64,000 nt of DNA from an uncultured Collinsella sp. (GTDB taxonomy: Bacteria > Actinomycetota > Coriobacteriia > Coriobacteriales > Coriobacteriaceae). Shown here piece after piece: positions 8,215 through 16,304 of this stretch. A model generated the notes under the pieces. That model searched no databases, was not told the origin of the DNA, and saw nothing but the letters and a program-made list of their open reading frames with translations. The translations under genes and the position numbers were made by a program. The stretch lies in assembly GCA_958435945.1 (NCBI GenBank), contig CAUBIC010000001.1, positions 444,324 through 508,323 of the forward strand, read 5' to 3'. Every line of letters begins with the position of its first letter. Positions within the stretch are counted from its first letter, which is position 1.

Positions 8215-9121
8215 CGTGGGCTATTCGCTCAAAGAGGCTATCAGCCACTTCTTCCGTAACTGGACCACCTCGCTCGGCGCCGTCATCACGATTTTCCTTT
8301 CGCTGTTTATCATCGGCCTGTTCATTATGGGTTCCGCGATGCTGAACTCCGTGATCGGTACCGTCGAGGATCAGGTTGTCATCAACGCGTTCATTAGCGA
8401 TGACGCCGATGAGGCAGATGTTCAGGCCTTTGAGGCCGAGCTCAAGACGTGGAGCAACGTCAAGTCCGTGACCTATAAGGACAAGGACGACGCGCTGGCC
8501 GAGTACACGAGCAAGATGTCGGGCAACGCCGACGCTACCATGAGCGCGCTCGACGGTCAGAACCCGCTGCCCGCCTCGTTTGCGATTGAGATGGACGATC
8601 CGTCTCAGGTCGAGAGCACGGCCAAGAAGCTCAAGAAGAACGCCGACTTCCAAAAGATCGCGGACGACGGCGACGTCAACGCGAGCGTGCTGTATGGCCA
8701 GGAGGAAGTGAGCCGCCTGTTCCAGGTGACCAACTACATCCGTATCGCCGCCGTGGTGCTCGTCGGTCTGCTGACCTTTATCGCGTTCATCTTTATCAAC
8801 AACACGATTCGCCTGTCCATTACGGCGCGTCGTCGCGAGATTGCGATTATGCGCCTGGTGGGCGCCAGCAACGGCTTCATTCGCGGGCCGTTCATTACCG
8901 AGGGCGTGCTTCAGGCCATTCTGGGCTCGCTGCTTTCCATCGGTGTTTTGGAGTTGCTGCGCAACCTGCTGGTTCCGCGCCTGCAAGAGAGTGTCGGCTG
9001 GATGTCGTTTACGCTGCCGATGCAGTACTATCTGGTGACCTACGCCGCGCTGATTCTTGTCGGCGTGATCATCGGCCTCTTTGGCTCTGCCATCGCCATG
9101 CGCCGTTATCTGCGCGTGTAA
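8201..9121 (+). CDS. ftsX: Cell division protein FtsX
   Basis: Membrane partner of FtsE. The 306-residue protein has the FtsX layout: one N-terminal transmembrane helix (GAVITIFLSLFIIGLFIMGSA), a ~140-residue extracellular domain, and three C-terminal helices with the conserved cytoplasmic loop SITARRREIAIMRLVGASNGFIRGPF. The ATG at 8201 lies inside ftsE and has GAGGGGAGG before it, so the two are coupled. Strong assignment. Confidence 0.95.
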   Translation: MAPTNVGYSLKEAISHFFRNWTTSLGAVITIFLSLFIIGLFIMGSAMLNSVIGTVEDQVVINAFISDDADEADVQAFEAELKTWSNVKSVTYKDKDDALAEYTSKMSGNADATMSALDGQNPLPASFAIEMDDPSQVESTAKKLKKNADFQKIADDGDVNASVLYGQEEVSRLFQVTNYIRIAAVVLVGLLTFIAFIFINNTIRLSITARRREIAIMRLVGASNGFIRGPFITEGVLQAILGSLLSIGVLELLRNLLVPRLQESVGWMSFTLPMQYYLVTYAALILVGVIIGLFGSAIAMRRYLRV

Positions 9122-9144
9122 GCGCTGCGGATATGCCGTCTGCA

Positions 9145-9179
9145 ACGGGTCGTCCCTTTCCAGGGGCGGCCCGTTTTTT
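9145..9179 (+). terminator. Terminator after ftsX
   Basis: Stem ACGGGTCGTCCC paired with GGGGCGGCCCGT and then TTTTTT, about 25 bases after the ftsX stop. Confidence 0.85.
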
Positions 9180-9180
9180 G

Positions 9181-9261
9181 ATCCCCTGGGGACGGAGGAA
9201 AACGGATCACTTGGGGGTCGTTCGATTCGAGTGATCCGCAATCCTGCCGTCCCCTTGGGAT
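9181..9261. repeat. GGGGAC-type inverted repeat
   Basis: Nested inverted repeat: ATCCC...GGGAT outside, GGGGACGG...CCGTCCCC next, and CGGATCACT...AGTGATCCG inside. It belongs in style to other hairpins in this window that are closed by GGGGAC/GTCCCC (24279, 29117, 40418 and 51958). Confidence 0.65.
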
Positions 9262-9313
9262 CATTTGGGTAGACTCTTGGGGTGTAAGCGGCTATCGATA
9301 GTAAGGAGGCGCC

Positions 9314-11449
9314 ATGGGGCGCAATAACAAACATAAGCGTAGCGCACGCAATAAACGCGGGCCGGTGCGCAGCGAGCGTCGTCCGAGCATGACTGGCCGC
9401 GTGCAGCTCCATGAGCACAGCGCTTATGTCGTGACCGACAACGGCGATTACAAGGTTATGGGTCGCGGTAAGCGTGAGATTATGGACGGCGATACCGTGG
9501 CCGTAAGTATCAAGGCGGGCCCGCGCGGGGATCGTCGTGCCGTGATCGATGGCGTTATCGAGCGTGCCGCCATCAGCGTGGTGGGTACGTATCAGACGGC
9601 CGGCCCGCTTGGCGTGATCGAGCCGCTCGATTCGCGTCTCAAAGCCGATTTCTTTATTTTGCCCGAGGACACTTCGGCAGAGCGCCTGGGTGTGCATCCT
9701 GGCGATGTCGTCGTCGCGCACATTCTGACCTACCCGACGCGCTTGGAGTCGGGCACGGTGACTCTTGAGCGCCGCATCGGCGGTGACGATGCGCCCGATC
9801 TGGGCGTCCAATATGTTATGGCACGCTATGGCTATACCGACAGCTATCCCGAGGCGGCGCTGGCAGAGGCAGAGGCGCTTTCGCTCGACGTGACTGCAGC
9901 GCTTAAAGACCCGCTTCGTCGTGACCTGCGCGATCGCTTTGTCATCACCATCGACCCGGTTGATGCGCGCGACTTTGACGATGCCATCTCGCTCGAGCGC
10001 ACGCCCGAGGGCGGCTATAAGCTGGGCGTGCATATCGCCGATGTTTCGCACTATGTTGCCTGGGACGGACATATCGACCTGGAGGCCCGCCATCGCACGA
10101 CGTCGGTATACCTTGCCGACCGTGTGCTCCCCATGCTGCCCGAGCGTCTATCTAATGACCTGTGCTCCTTGCGACCCGATGAGGATCGCTTGGCGTTTTC
10201 CGTCGACATCGAGCTCGATGCGCAGGGCCGTGTGCGCCATTACGATCCCTATCCCAGTGTGATTCGCTCGCGCGTGCGCATGGACTACGATGGCGCCGAG
10301 GCGCTGCTGGTGCGCGCCGGCGCAGTTGAGTATTCTGTGTTGGAGGGCGCTGCGGAGGATGTCGCTGCGGCCGAAGCCTCGCGCGAGAAAGCGCTTGAGC
10401 GCGGGCTTGCGTGCGAGGACACTGCTCGCGGCTGTAACGTTGACCTGGCCGATTTCCTGGTGGCCGCAAACGAACTCGCGAAGCTTCGGCGTCGCATACG
10501 TCGCGCACGCGGCTCGGTCGACTTCGATACGGCCGAGATTCGCGCGCTGCTGGACGAGGACGGCGTGCCCGTACAGATTGTGGCGCGCGAGCGTTCCTGC
10601 GCAACCTCGCTTATTGAGGAGGCAATGCTGCTGGCTAACGAGTGCGTTGCCGAGTGGCTGGCCGACCGCGATATCGAGGCATGCTATCGCGTGCACGATG
10701 ACCCCAGCCCCGACAGTCTGCACGGTGCTGCCGTGGCGCTGGCGCAGCTCGGCATCATCGATGATCGCCGTGCGGCGGGCATTGCTCTGGGAAATCCCGA
10801 CGAGTTGCAGGCGGCAGTCGACGCCGCTGCCGGCACGGCTAACGCGCCGCTCGTCAACACGCTCCTTTTGCGCAGCATGCAGCGTGCGTTGTACAAGCCG
10901 CGCAACGAGGGTCACTTTGCGCTCGCCGCGCCGTGCTACTGCCACTTTACAAGCCCCATTCGCCGTTATCCCGATCTGGTGGTGCATCGCGTGCTCAAGC
11001 TGCAGCTGGCATACGAGCAGCTGGGTGGAAAAGACGCCTTGGTGCGTACGCCGAGGCTGATCGGAAAAGGCAGAGAGTCGCTTCCGCGCATCCTGCCGCA
11101 AATCTGCCGCGCGTGCAGCGACGCCGAGCGTGCGGCCGACGCTGCCAGCCATGCGACGCAAAAAATCAAGATCGCGCAGTACTACGAGGACCGCCTGGGC
11201 GAGCGCTATACCGGAACGGTCTCGTGGGTCAGCAACATGGGGCTATTCGTGCGCCTTGATCTAACGCAGGTTGAGGGACTGGTTTCCATTAAGAGCTTGG
11301 GTAACGAGTGGTTTGAGTTTGACGAGGACGCGCTCACGTTGACGGGTGCCGACACGGGGCGTCGTTTTGAGCTGGGCCAGCGCGTGATTATCGAGGTCTC
11401 GCGCGTCAACACTACACGCGGACATTTGGACTTTAAGCTCATTCATTAA
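9314..11449 (+). CDS. rnr: Ribonuclease R (RNB family 3'-5' exoribonuclease)
   Basis: RNase R degrades structured RNA and, with tmRNA-SmpB, clears faulty messages. The 711-residue protein has N-terminal cold-shock/OB regions, then the RNB domain with the metal-binding motif ITIDPVDARDFDDAISL. Further RNB signatures are the GVHIADVSHYV block, LPERLSNDLCSLRPDEDRL and FTSPIRRYPDLVVHRVLK. A C-terminal S1 domain follows (GTVSWVSNMGLFVRLDLTQVEGLVSI). The basic Lys-rich tail seen in E. coli is missing. smpB lies 3.3 kb downstream with other genes between, so the usual rnr-smpB neighbourhood has been interrupted. Confidence 0.95.
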   Translation: MGRNNKHKRSARNKRGPVRSERRPSMTGRVQLHEHSAYVVTDNGDYKVMGRGKREIMDGDTVAVSIKAGPRGDRRAVIDGVIERAAISVVGTYQTAGPLGVIEPLDSRLKADFFILPEDTSAERLGVHPGDVVVAHILTYPTRLESGTVTLERRIGGDDAPDLGVQYVMARYGYTDSYPEAALAEAEALSLDVTAALKDPLRRDLRDRFVITIDPVDARDFDDAISLERTPEGGYKLGVHIADVSHYVAWDGHIDLEARHRTTSVYLADRVLPMLPERLSNDLCSLRPDEDRLAFSVDIELDAQGRVRHYDPYPSVIRSRVRMDYDGAEALLVRAGAVEYSVLEGAAEDVAAAEASREKALERGLACEDTARGCNVDLADFLVAANELAKLRRRIRRARGSVDFDTAEIRALLDEDGVPVQIVARERSCATSLIEEAMLLANECVAEWLADRDIEACYRVHDDPSPDSLHGAAVALAQLGIIDDRRAAGIALGNPDELQAAVDAAAGTANAPLVNTLLLRSMQRALYKPRNEGHFALAAPCYCHFTSPIRRYPDLVVHRVLKLQLAYEQLGGKDALVRTPRLIGKGRESLPRILPQICRACSDAERAADAASHATQKIKIAQYYEDRLGERYTGTVSWVSNMGLFVRLDLTQVEGLVSIKSLGNEWFEFDEDALTLTGADTGRRFELGQRVIIEVSRVNTTRGHLDFKLIH

Positions 11450-11474
11450 CCGGCACGCAGTGAGTATCGGCAAA

Positions 11475-11512
11475 GCAAACAGGGCGGTCTTTCGGGGCCG
11501 CCCTGTTTGCGT
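11475..11512 (+). terminator. Terminator after rnr
   Basis: Perfect 13-bp stem GCAAACAGGGCGG / CCGCCCTGTTTGC. There is no long T run, so it could act in either direction. Confidence 0.7.
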
Positions 11513-11627
11513 GACTCTTGATTGCCCTGCCATGAGCTCGGCCACTTCTTCATATGCTTTTGGGAGATAGGACCTACCAAAATAAACCTGTCCCTTTTTG
11601 GCAGGTTTACGAGAAAGCGGGGATGTT

Positions 11628-12233
11628 GTGGCAACGGTATATGGGTATGCGCGGGTGAGCTCGCGCGATCAAAATTTGAATCGCCAGTTGGATGCGCTGG
11701 GCGCCTATGGCGTGGAGCCGGCGAATGTTTTTGCCGACCGTGCGAGCGGTAAGGACTTTGATCGCCCACAGTATCGGGAGCTGCTTCGTGCCTTGGCTTC
11801 CGGTGACGTGTTGGTGGTGCTTTCCATCGATCGACTGGGTCGAAACTACAGCGAGATACTCGAGGAATGGCGTCGTATAACCAAGGAACTTGGCGCGGCC
11901 ATCGTTGTGCTGGACATGCCGTTGCTCGATACGCGTGCGAGAGAATGCGGCGGATCGGATGTGACCAGCGCACTGATCGCCGATATCGTTTTGCAGCTGT
12001 TGAGTTATGTGGCGCAGGTGGAACGAGAGAACATCCACCGTCGTCAGGCGGAGGGAATCGCGGCGGCGCGAGCGCGCGGCGTGCGTTTTGGTCGACCCCG
12101 CAAGCCGTGCCCTCCGCAATTTGAACGAGTGCGCGATATCTATGAGGCGGGCAATATTACCCGGAGTCAGGCCGCAAAGCGTTTGGGTGTGTGCGTGGGG
12201 ACCTTCGATCGCTGGATGCGCGAGACGGAGTAG
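11628..12233 (+). CDS. Small serine recombinase (resolvase/invertase family)
   Basis: Site-specific recombinase of about 201 residues. The N-terminal catalytic domain shows YGYARVSSRDQNLNRQLDAL (nucleophile Ser in the VSS motif), RASGKDFDRPQYRELL, VLSIDRLGRNY and the QVERENIHRRQAEGI helix. A C-terminal helix-turn-helix (SQAAKRLGVCVGTFDRWM) would bind the crossover site. The GTG at 11628 is chosen because it starts at the conserved beta strand; its ribosome site is weak. It lies between rnr and smpB, where it has no functional link, so it may be a remnant of a mobile element or a local inversion switch. No crossover sites were recognised nearby. Confidence 0.85.
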   Translation: MATVYGYARVSSRDQNLNRQLDALGAYGVEPANVFADRASGKDFDRPQYRELLRALASGDVLVVLSIDRLGRNYSEILEEWRRITKELGAAIVVLDMPLLDTRARECGGSDVTSALIADIVLQLLSYVAQVERENIHRRQAEGIAAARARGVRFGRPRKPCPPQFERVRDIYEAGNITRSQAAKRLGVCVGTFDRWMRETE

Positions 12234-12461
12234 GGGCGCCGCAGCCATCTGGCGCCTTGTTTTGAACATTTGGGATTCCGCTACGGCCACGCTGGTGCAC
12301 CACGCGACGCGCCCCATCGGCGCCCATGCGAGACGTTAACCTCAAGATGGAAAACCGTGACCGCCTGTACGTCGGCGCTGGCTACAATATCAGCATCGGT
12401 CGCAGATGGCCATCGATGTGCTGTTTGCCAGACACTTGTCTTTTCTAAGAAGGGAATCCCC

Positions 12462-12821
12462 ATGGCAGTGCTGTTTGTTGAATATCCCAAATGCTCGACG
12501 TGTAAAAAGGCCAAGGCCTGGTTGGACGAGCATGGGGTTGAGTACGTCGATCGCGATATTGTTACAGATAATCCTTCGGCTGAGGAACTTGCGACCTGGA
12601 TTGCTCGTTCGGGGCTGCCGGTGCGGCGCTTCTTTAATTCGTCGGGCATGAAATATCGAGAGCTGGGCCTGAAGGCGCGTCTGGATGCGGGCATGACGGA
12701 TCAGGAGTGCTACGAGCTGCTGGCGACCGACGGCATGCTGGTCAAGCGTCCGCTGCTGGTGGGCGACGACTTTGCGATTCCTGGGTTTAAGGAAGCGGCT
12801 TGGGCCGAGGCGTTGCTGTAG
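12462..12821 (+). CDS. ArsC/Spx-family thioredoxin-fold protein
   Basis: Protein of 119 residues with the ArsC/Spx fold. The redox motif YPKCSTCKKAKAWLDEHG (CxxC) is near the N-terminus, followed by LPVRRFFNSSGMKYRELGL and VKRPLLVGDDFAIPGFKE, as in YffB/ArsC-like proteins. It lacks surrounding arsenic genes, so arsenate reduction is doubtful; a general thiol-redox or regulatory role is more likely. The ATG at 12462 is preceded by AAGAAGGGA. Confidence 0.85.
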   Translation: MAVLFVEYPKCSTCKKAKAWLDEHGVEYVDRDIVTDNPSAEELATWIARSGLPVRRFFNSSGMKYRELGLKARLDAGMTDQECYELLATDGMLVKRPLLVGDDFAIPGFKEAAWAEALL

Positions 12822-12893
12822 CGGCTCCGGAAAATGCGACCCGTTTTGAGTGATCGGGGTGGGATGTGTTTTCCATCGGCGGGCTCGCTCGGC

Positions 12894-13304
12894 TCAATCC
12901 TCGAGCTGTGCCCATTCGTGCGGATCGTAGACCTTTACGTGCTTGTTGGGCTTGCCGCTCCAGTACTCCTCGTCCATAAAGGGCAGATATGCCTGAACGC
13001 CGGGACAGATAAAGGGAATCCGCTGCTGTTGCAGTCGCTCGCGCTGGCGCTGCTCCAGGTGCGCCTCGGATATGACGGTCGGCATACCGGACAGCTCGAC
13101 GAGGCTTGCCTGGATTCGCTTAAGGTCGGGGAGTCCCGCGTGCCATGACACTCGCATGATCAAAAAGGATGCACGGCGGTATTTTGCCTGCATCACCGTG
13201 ATGGCGGGGCGCAGTGTGGGATGGATTTTGTCCCGTTCGGGCCAAAGGTCAGCAGTGATCTCGAGGCCCAGGGTCTCCCATAGGTAATCAAGCTCTTCGT
13301 CCAT
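12894..13304 (-). CDS. Hypothetical protein, possibly a truncated regulator
   Basis: About 136 residues, no clear family. The pattern EQRQRERLQQQRIPFICPGVQAYLPF reminds me of a block found near the C-terminal DNA-binding part of some MarR-like regulators (R..L...R.PF..PG.Q.YLP). Here the chain ends shortly after, so a helix-turn-helix would be missing; this is weak evidence. The start at 13304 is preferred because GAGG stands 4 bases upstream. It is the only minus-strand gene between rnr and smpB. Confidence 0.5.
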   Translation of the reverse strand: MDEELDYLWETLGLEITADLWPERDKIHPTLRPAITVMQAKYRRASFLIMRVSWHAGLPDLKRIQASLVELSGMPTVISEAHLEQRQRERLQQQRIPFICPGVQAYLPFMDEEYWSGKPNKHVKVYDPHEWAQLED

Positions 13305-13496
13305 GGTGCCTCGATATCCGTGCAATGATGACGGTTCGATTGTGCCATCAGCCGTGAGTGCTGCATTGTTGTAATCTACCAGCGGTAGATGTGGGATGTT
13401 TTACGGGCTTTGACGCCGTAGGTGTCGCTGGTGCTTCACAGGTCCTTCACGTGTTGGCCGTATTTGACTGAATTTCAAAAAAGTCAAAATTAGGGC

Positions 13497-13525
13497 TTGC
13501 GTCACGGCGGGACTTCCCGTATATT
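13497..13525 (+). promoter_or_regulatory. Promoter of the tRNA pair
   Basis: TTGCGT at 13497-13502 and TATATT at 13520-13525 with a 17-base spacer, a good sigma-70 type promoter. It lies 44 bases before tRNA-Gln. Confidence 0.7.
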
Positions 13526-13569
13526 TCTTTCTTGCGCAAAGGCACAGCCGAGCGCAGCGATGCAGTCAT

Positions 13570-13643
13570 TGGGATGTCGTCTAATGGCAGGACAGCGGAT
13601 TCTGGTTCCGTCAATGGGGGTTCGACTCCCTCCATCCCAGCCA
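13570..13643 (+). tRNA. tRNA-Gln (anticodon CTG)
   Basis: Cloverleaf reads cleanly: acceptor TGGGATG pairs with CATCCCA, anticodon stem GCGGA/TCCGT with loop TTCTGGT giving anticodon CTG, T arm with GGTTCGACTCC. The 3' GCCA is encoded. Confidence 0.93.
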
Positions 13644-13660
13644 TTGCATTTGCTACATAT

Positions 13661-13737
13661 GGCCCGTTCGTCTAGCGGTTTAGGACGCCGCCCTCTCAAG
13701 GCGGAGATCACCAGTTCGAATCTGGTACGGGCTACCA
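13661..13737 (+). tRNA. tRNA-Glu (anticodon CTC)
   Basis: Acceptor GGCCCGT pairs with ACGGGCT, anticodon stem CCGCC/GGCGG with loop CTCTCAA giving anticodon CTC. T loop AGTTCGAATCT is standard and CCA is encoded. It stands 17 bases after tRNA-Gln and is probably co-transcribed with it. Confidence 0.93.
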
Positions 13738-13747
13738 AAATTGAACG

Positions 13748-13775
13748 CCCGGGCCTCGTAAGAGACCCGGGTTTT
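13748..13775 (+). terminator. Terminator of tRNA transcript
   Basis: CCCGGGcCTC paired with GAGaCCCGGG and then TTTT, ten bases after tRNA-Glu. Confidence 0.8.
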
Positions 13776-13832
13776 GTGTATTGACCGATGTTTAAGGCGC
13801 GTTGAGTCTGCCGCCTGGACCGAGGAGTTGTC

Positions 13833-14750
13833 ATGGACCTGCCCATCAGCTTGCAAGACATCACGTATGCCGAGAACTATCTGGCGCAGGGCGACCTGGC
13901 TACGGCGACGCCGCTGCTGGAGCGCCTGGTGGAGCTCGCCGAGGAGTATATCGACGCCGAGTGCAAGACGGAGGAGAAGCGCCAATACTTTAGCTTCGAT
14001 AGCAAGTTTGAGCGCTTGGCCTATCGCCGCGTGGAGAAGGATCCGCGCGAGCTCGTGCAGGTCGAGGTGCCGTTTGACCGCCTGTACTCTGACATGGCGT
14101 TTGCCTACATTCGCCAGCAGGATTATGTGAGCGCTCGTAATGCCCTGATGCAGGCTGTGCGTTGGGACCCCATGAACTGCAACTATCGCTTGGATTTGGC
14201 CGAGCTGTTCCGCGCTCTCGAGGACAAGCAGGAGTGGGCTTCGCTTTCGTTTTCGGTGCTAGAGCGCGCGAGCGATGGCAAGTGCGCCGCCCGCGCTTAC
14301 GCCAATCTAGGTCAGTACTTCTTGGAGCCCGAGACCGAGAACGTTTCGGCTGCCGTGGGCTGCGCGCGTCTGGCGCTGCGCCTGGCGCCCAACGATGCGC
14401 ATATGACGCGCCTGCTCAACAAGATCCATACCACCTATCCGGATGCCGCCGATGAGAGCGACGAGCACGTGATGGGTGAACTGGCCCTGCAAGGCGTTCC
14501 GACCTCGCCTTCGGCCGAGATTGCCATCTGCCTGATTATGTGCGCGACCGATGCTGCAAGCGACGGCGACAAGCAGGAGGCGACGCGCCTGACGGTGCGT
14601 GCTCGCGACTTGGTGGGCGAGGAGGCCTGCGCGGCGATTATTAAACTGGTGCGCGAGAGCGATGCCGAGCTCAATGCCGAGCGCAAGGCAAAGCGCGAAG
14701 CTACGGGCAAGGGTTCCGATGGCGCCAAGGAGGCCGGCGATGCCCAGTAA
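13833..14750 (+). CDS. TPR-type repeat protein, function unknown
   Basis: Soluble 305-residue protein that looks like stacked helical TPR-like repeats: YAENYLAQGDLATATPLLERLVELAEEYID, DMAFAYIRQQDYVSARNALMQAVRWDPMNCNYRLDLAELF, AARAYANLGQYFLE...AAVGCARLALRLAPNDAHMTRLLNKI. The C-terminal tail is charged (Lys/Glu-rich). The end overlaps the smpB start by 11 bases, so it is translated with smpB. Whether it works with trans-translation is not known. Confidence 0.75.
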   Translation: MDLPISLQDITYAENYLAQGDLATATPLLERLVELAEEYIDAECKTEEKRQYFSFDSKFERLAYRRVEKDPRELVQVEVPFDRLYSDMAFAYIRQQDYVSARNALMQAVRWDPMNCNYRLDLAELFRALEDKQEWASLSFSVLERASDGKCAARAYANLGQYFLEPETENVSAAVGCARLALRLAPNDAHMTRLLNKIHTTYPDAADESDEHVMGELALQGVPTSPSAEIAICLIMCATDAASDGDKQEATRLTVRARDLVGEEACAAIIKLVRESDAELNAERKAKREATGKGSDGAKEAGDAQ

Positions 14751-15210
14751 GCGCGAGCGCAAACTCATTTCCAAGAATCGCTCGGCACATCACGAGTACT
14801 TTATCGATGAGACGTTTGAGTGCGGTATTGAGCTGAGCGGCACCGAGGTCAAGTCGATTCGCGAGCGCGCCTGTCAGATCACAGACACTTTTGCGCTGAT
14901 TCGTGGCGGCGAGTGCTGGCTCGTCGGACTGCATATCCACCCTTATAGCCATGGTGGCGTGTGGAATCGCGATCCCGACCGTCGGCGTCGTCTGCTTCTG
15001 CACCGCAAGGAGATCGACTTTCTTGACGGCAAACTTCGCAACCGTGGTTATGCGCTGGTTCCGTTGGAGCTCTACTTTAATACCGACGGCCGCGTAAAGC
15101 TGCTGCTGGGTCTGGGTCGCGGCAAGAAGCTCTACGACAAGCGCGAGGACATGGCCAAGCGTGATGTCCAACGCGAGATCGACCGCGCCCTTAAGGAGCG
15201 CAACCGCTAG
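14740..15210 (+). CDS. smpB: SsrA-binding protein SmpB
   Basis: SmpB binds tmRNA and brings it to stalled ribosomes. The 156 residues carry the family blocks LISKNRSAHHEYFIDETFECGIELSGTEVKSIRE, the HPYSHGG motif, RRRLLLHRKEIDFL, and the tail GRGKKLYDKREDMAKRD. The ATG at 14740 lies inside the TPR gene with AAGGAGG at 14727-14733; the open frame further 5' has no family similarity. No tmRNA gene was recognised in the window. Confidence 0.96.
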   Translation: MPSKRERKLISKNRSAHHEYFIDETFECGIELSGTEVKSIRERACQITDTFALIRGGECWLVGLHIHPYSHGGVWNRDPDRRRRLLLHRKEIDFLDGKLRNRGYALVPLELYFNTDGRVKLLLGLGRGKKLYDKREDMAKRDVQREIDRALKERNR

Positions 15211-15222
15211 GCACTCTGTATA

Positions 15223-15289
15223 AGTTGCGGTGGAATACGGACTGTTTTTCCTGTTTGAGGGGCTATTCAGTCCCTATTTCACCGCAACT
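15223..15289. repeat. 67-nt dispersed palindromic repeat, copy 2
   Basis: Ends AGTTGCGGTGGAATA and TATTTCACCGCAACT pair over ~15 bases. An inner stem GGACTG/CAGTCC is also present. Same length and ends as 5794-5860 and 29526-29592. Confidence 0.85.
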
Positions 15290-15331
15290 GCGGGCGTCTC
15301 ATCTTTCTTACTGTTCTGACACATATGTCTC

Positions 15332-15366
15332 AAAGGCGGCGTCCGTTATGGGTGCCGCCTTTTTTG
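15332..15366 (+). terminator. Terminator after smpB
   Basis: AAGGCGGC paired with GCCGCCTT and followed by a T run. Confidence 0.75.
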
Positions 15367-15416
15367 TGGGTACATACATCCATGAGGTTCAATCCTGGGT
15401 TAGGGGAGTGATCGTT

Positions 15417-15920
15417 ATGGACAAAACTGCGTTCTTTACGATGCCGAGCGGCCTGTATGTGGTGAGTGCCGCGGCCGACGGGCTGCGTGCCGGCTGCGTT
15501 ATCAACACAGCGGTGCAGGTGACATCCGCCCCGCCGCGCATCTCGGTTGCCGTGAACAAGGAAAATGTCACGTCCGGCGTAATCGCATCGGCTAAGGCCT
15601 TTGCGCTGACCGTGATTGACCAGACCGCCGACATGCTCTATATCGGCAATTTTGGCTTCCGCACCAGCAGCGATTACGACAAGTTTGCCAAGTACGAGAC
15701 CCACGAGACCGCGCTGGGCATGCCCTATGTTCCCGAGCATGCGGCGGCCTTGTTTAGCTGCCGTTTGATTGACACTGTTGACGTGGGCACACACCTGCTT
15801 TTTATCGGCGAGGTGGAGGATGCCGAGCGCTTGAGCGGCGAGACCCCGCTGACCTATGACTACTATCACAAGGTCTTGAAGGGCAAGACGCCGCCCAAAG
15901 CCTCGTCGTATCAAGGCTAG
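15417..15920 (+). CDS. Flavin reductase-like FMN-binding protein
   Basis: FMN-binding split-barrel protein of about 167 residues, of the flavin reductase/flavoredoxin family: FTMPSGLYVVSAAADGLRAGCVINTAVQVTSAPPRISVAVNKENVT, then GMPYVPEHAAALFSCRLIDTVDVGTHLLFIGEVEDAE. It would pass electrons from a donor to FMN or an acceptor protein. A rubredoxin gene follows 88 bases downstream; in several anaerobes these two parts are fused in one protein, so they may work as an electron pair, possibly in oxygen defence. AGGGGAG precedes the ATG. Confidence 0.85.
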   Translation: MDKTAFFTMPSGLYVVSAAADGLRAGCVINTAVQVTSAPPRISVAVNKENVTSGVIASAKAFALTVIDQTADMLYIGNFGFRTSSDYDKFAKYETHETALGMPYVPEHAAALFSCRLIDTVDVGTHLLFIGEVEDAERLSGETPLTYDYYHKVLKGKTPPKASSYQG

Positions 15921-15937
15921 AAATGTTCTAAAAATAC

Positions 15938-15965
15938 TTGCATTATGTTATTGAGAATATATACT
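15938..15965 (+). promoter_or_regulatory. Candidate promoter of rubredoxin gene
   Basis: TTGCAT and TATACT with a 16-base spacer. It sits in an unusually AT-rich stretch with a partial inverted repeat TTATT...AATAA, which might be a regulator site. Confidence 0.55.
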
Positions 15966-16008
15966 AATAAGTAAGTACACCAGCAGTCACGTTCGAGAGG
16001 AGAACATC

Positions 16009-16152
16009 ATGGCTGAGGAGAAGAAGACGTATAAGTTTGTGTGCACCGTTTGCGGTTACGAGGTTGAGGTCGACACGCCCGAGCTGCCCGAGGACTACGT
16101 GTGTCCGGTCTGCGGCGTCGGCCCCGATGAGTTTGAGCTTGTCGAGGAGTAG
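16009..16152 (+). CDS. Rubredoxin
   Basis: Small 47-residue iron protein that carries single electrons. Two CxxCG knuckles are visible: FVCTVCGYEVEVD and YVCPVCGVGPDEFE, holding one Fe by four Cys. The ATG follows GAGAGGAG. Length is normal to slightly short for the family (45-55). It is followed by a strong terminator, so it may be expressed alone from the promoter at 15938 or by readthrough from the flavin reductase. Confidence 0.93.
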   Translation: MAEEKKTYKFVCTVCGYEVEVDTPELPEDYVCPVCGVGPDEFELVEE

Positions 16153-16192
16153 CTCGTAGACACACGACTTGCAACAACATATAGCTCTGTCC

Positions 16193-16228
16193 AAGGGTCC
16201 CGGTCGAATTCTCGGCCGGGACCCTTTT
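16193..16228 (+). terminator. Terminator after rubredoxin
   Basis: AAGGGTCCCGG paired with CCGGGACCCTT and a short T run. Confidence 0.85.
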
Positions 16229-16230
16229 GA

Positions 16231-16275
16231 TTTATCTGACGGTTTAAAACGGTCTCACGTGTTACAGATTAAGAC
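16231..16275. repeat. Degenerate copy of the 57-nt palindrome
   Basis: The right arm TGTTACAGATTAAGAC at 16260-16275 is intact. The left arm (about TTTATCTGAC) has decayed or was overwritten by the terminator beside it. Confidence 0.6.
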
Positions 16276-16304
16276 GTTATATCTGGACAGCCACGCCATC
16301 CCAA

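Noticed and set aside
12462..12821. Arsenate reductase call for the ArsC-like gene
   Set aside because: Only the fold and CxxC are visible, and there are no other ars genes.
15210..15420. tmRNA gene next to smpB
   Set aside because: No tRNA-like end or ANDA-type tag sequence; the region contains the 67-nt repeat and a terminator.
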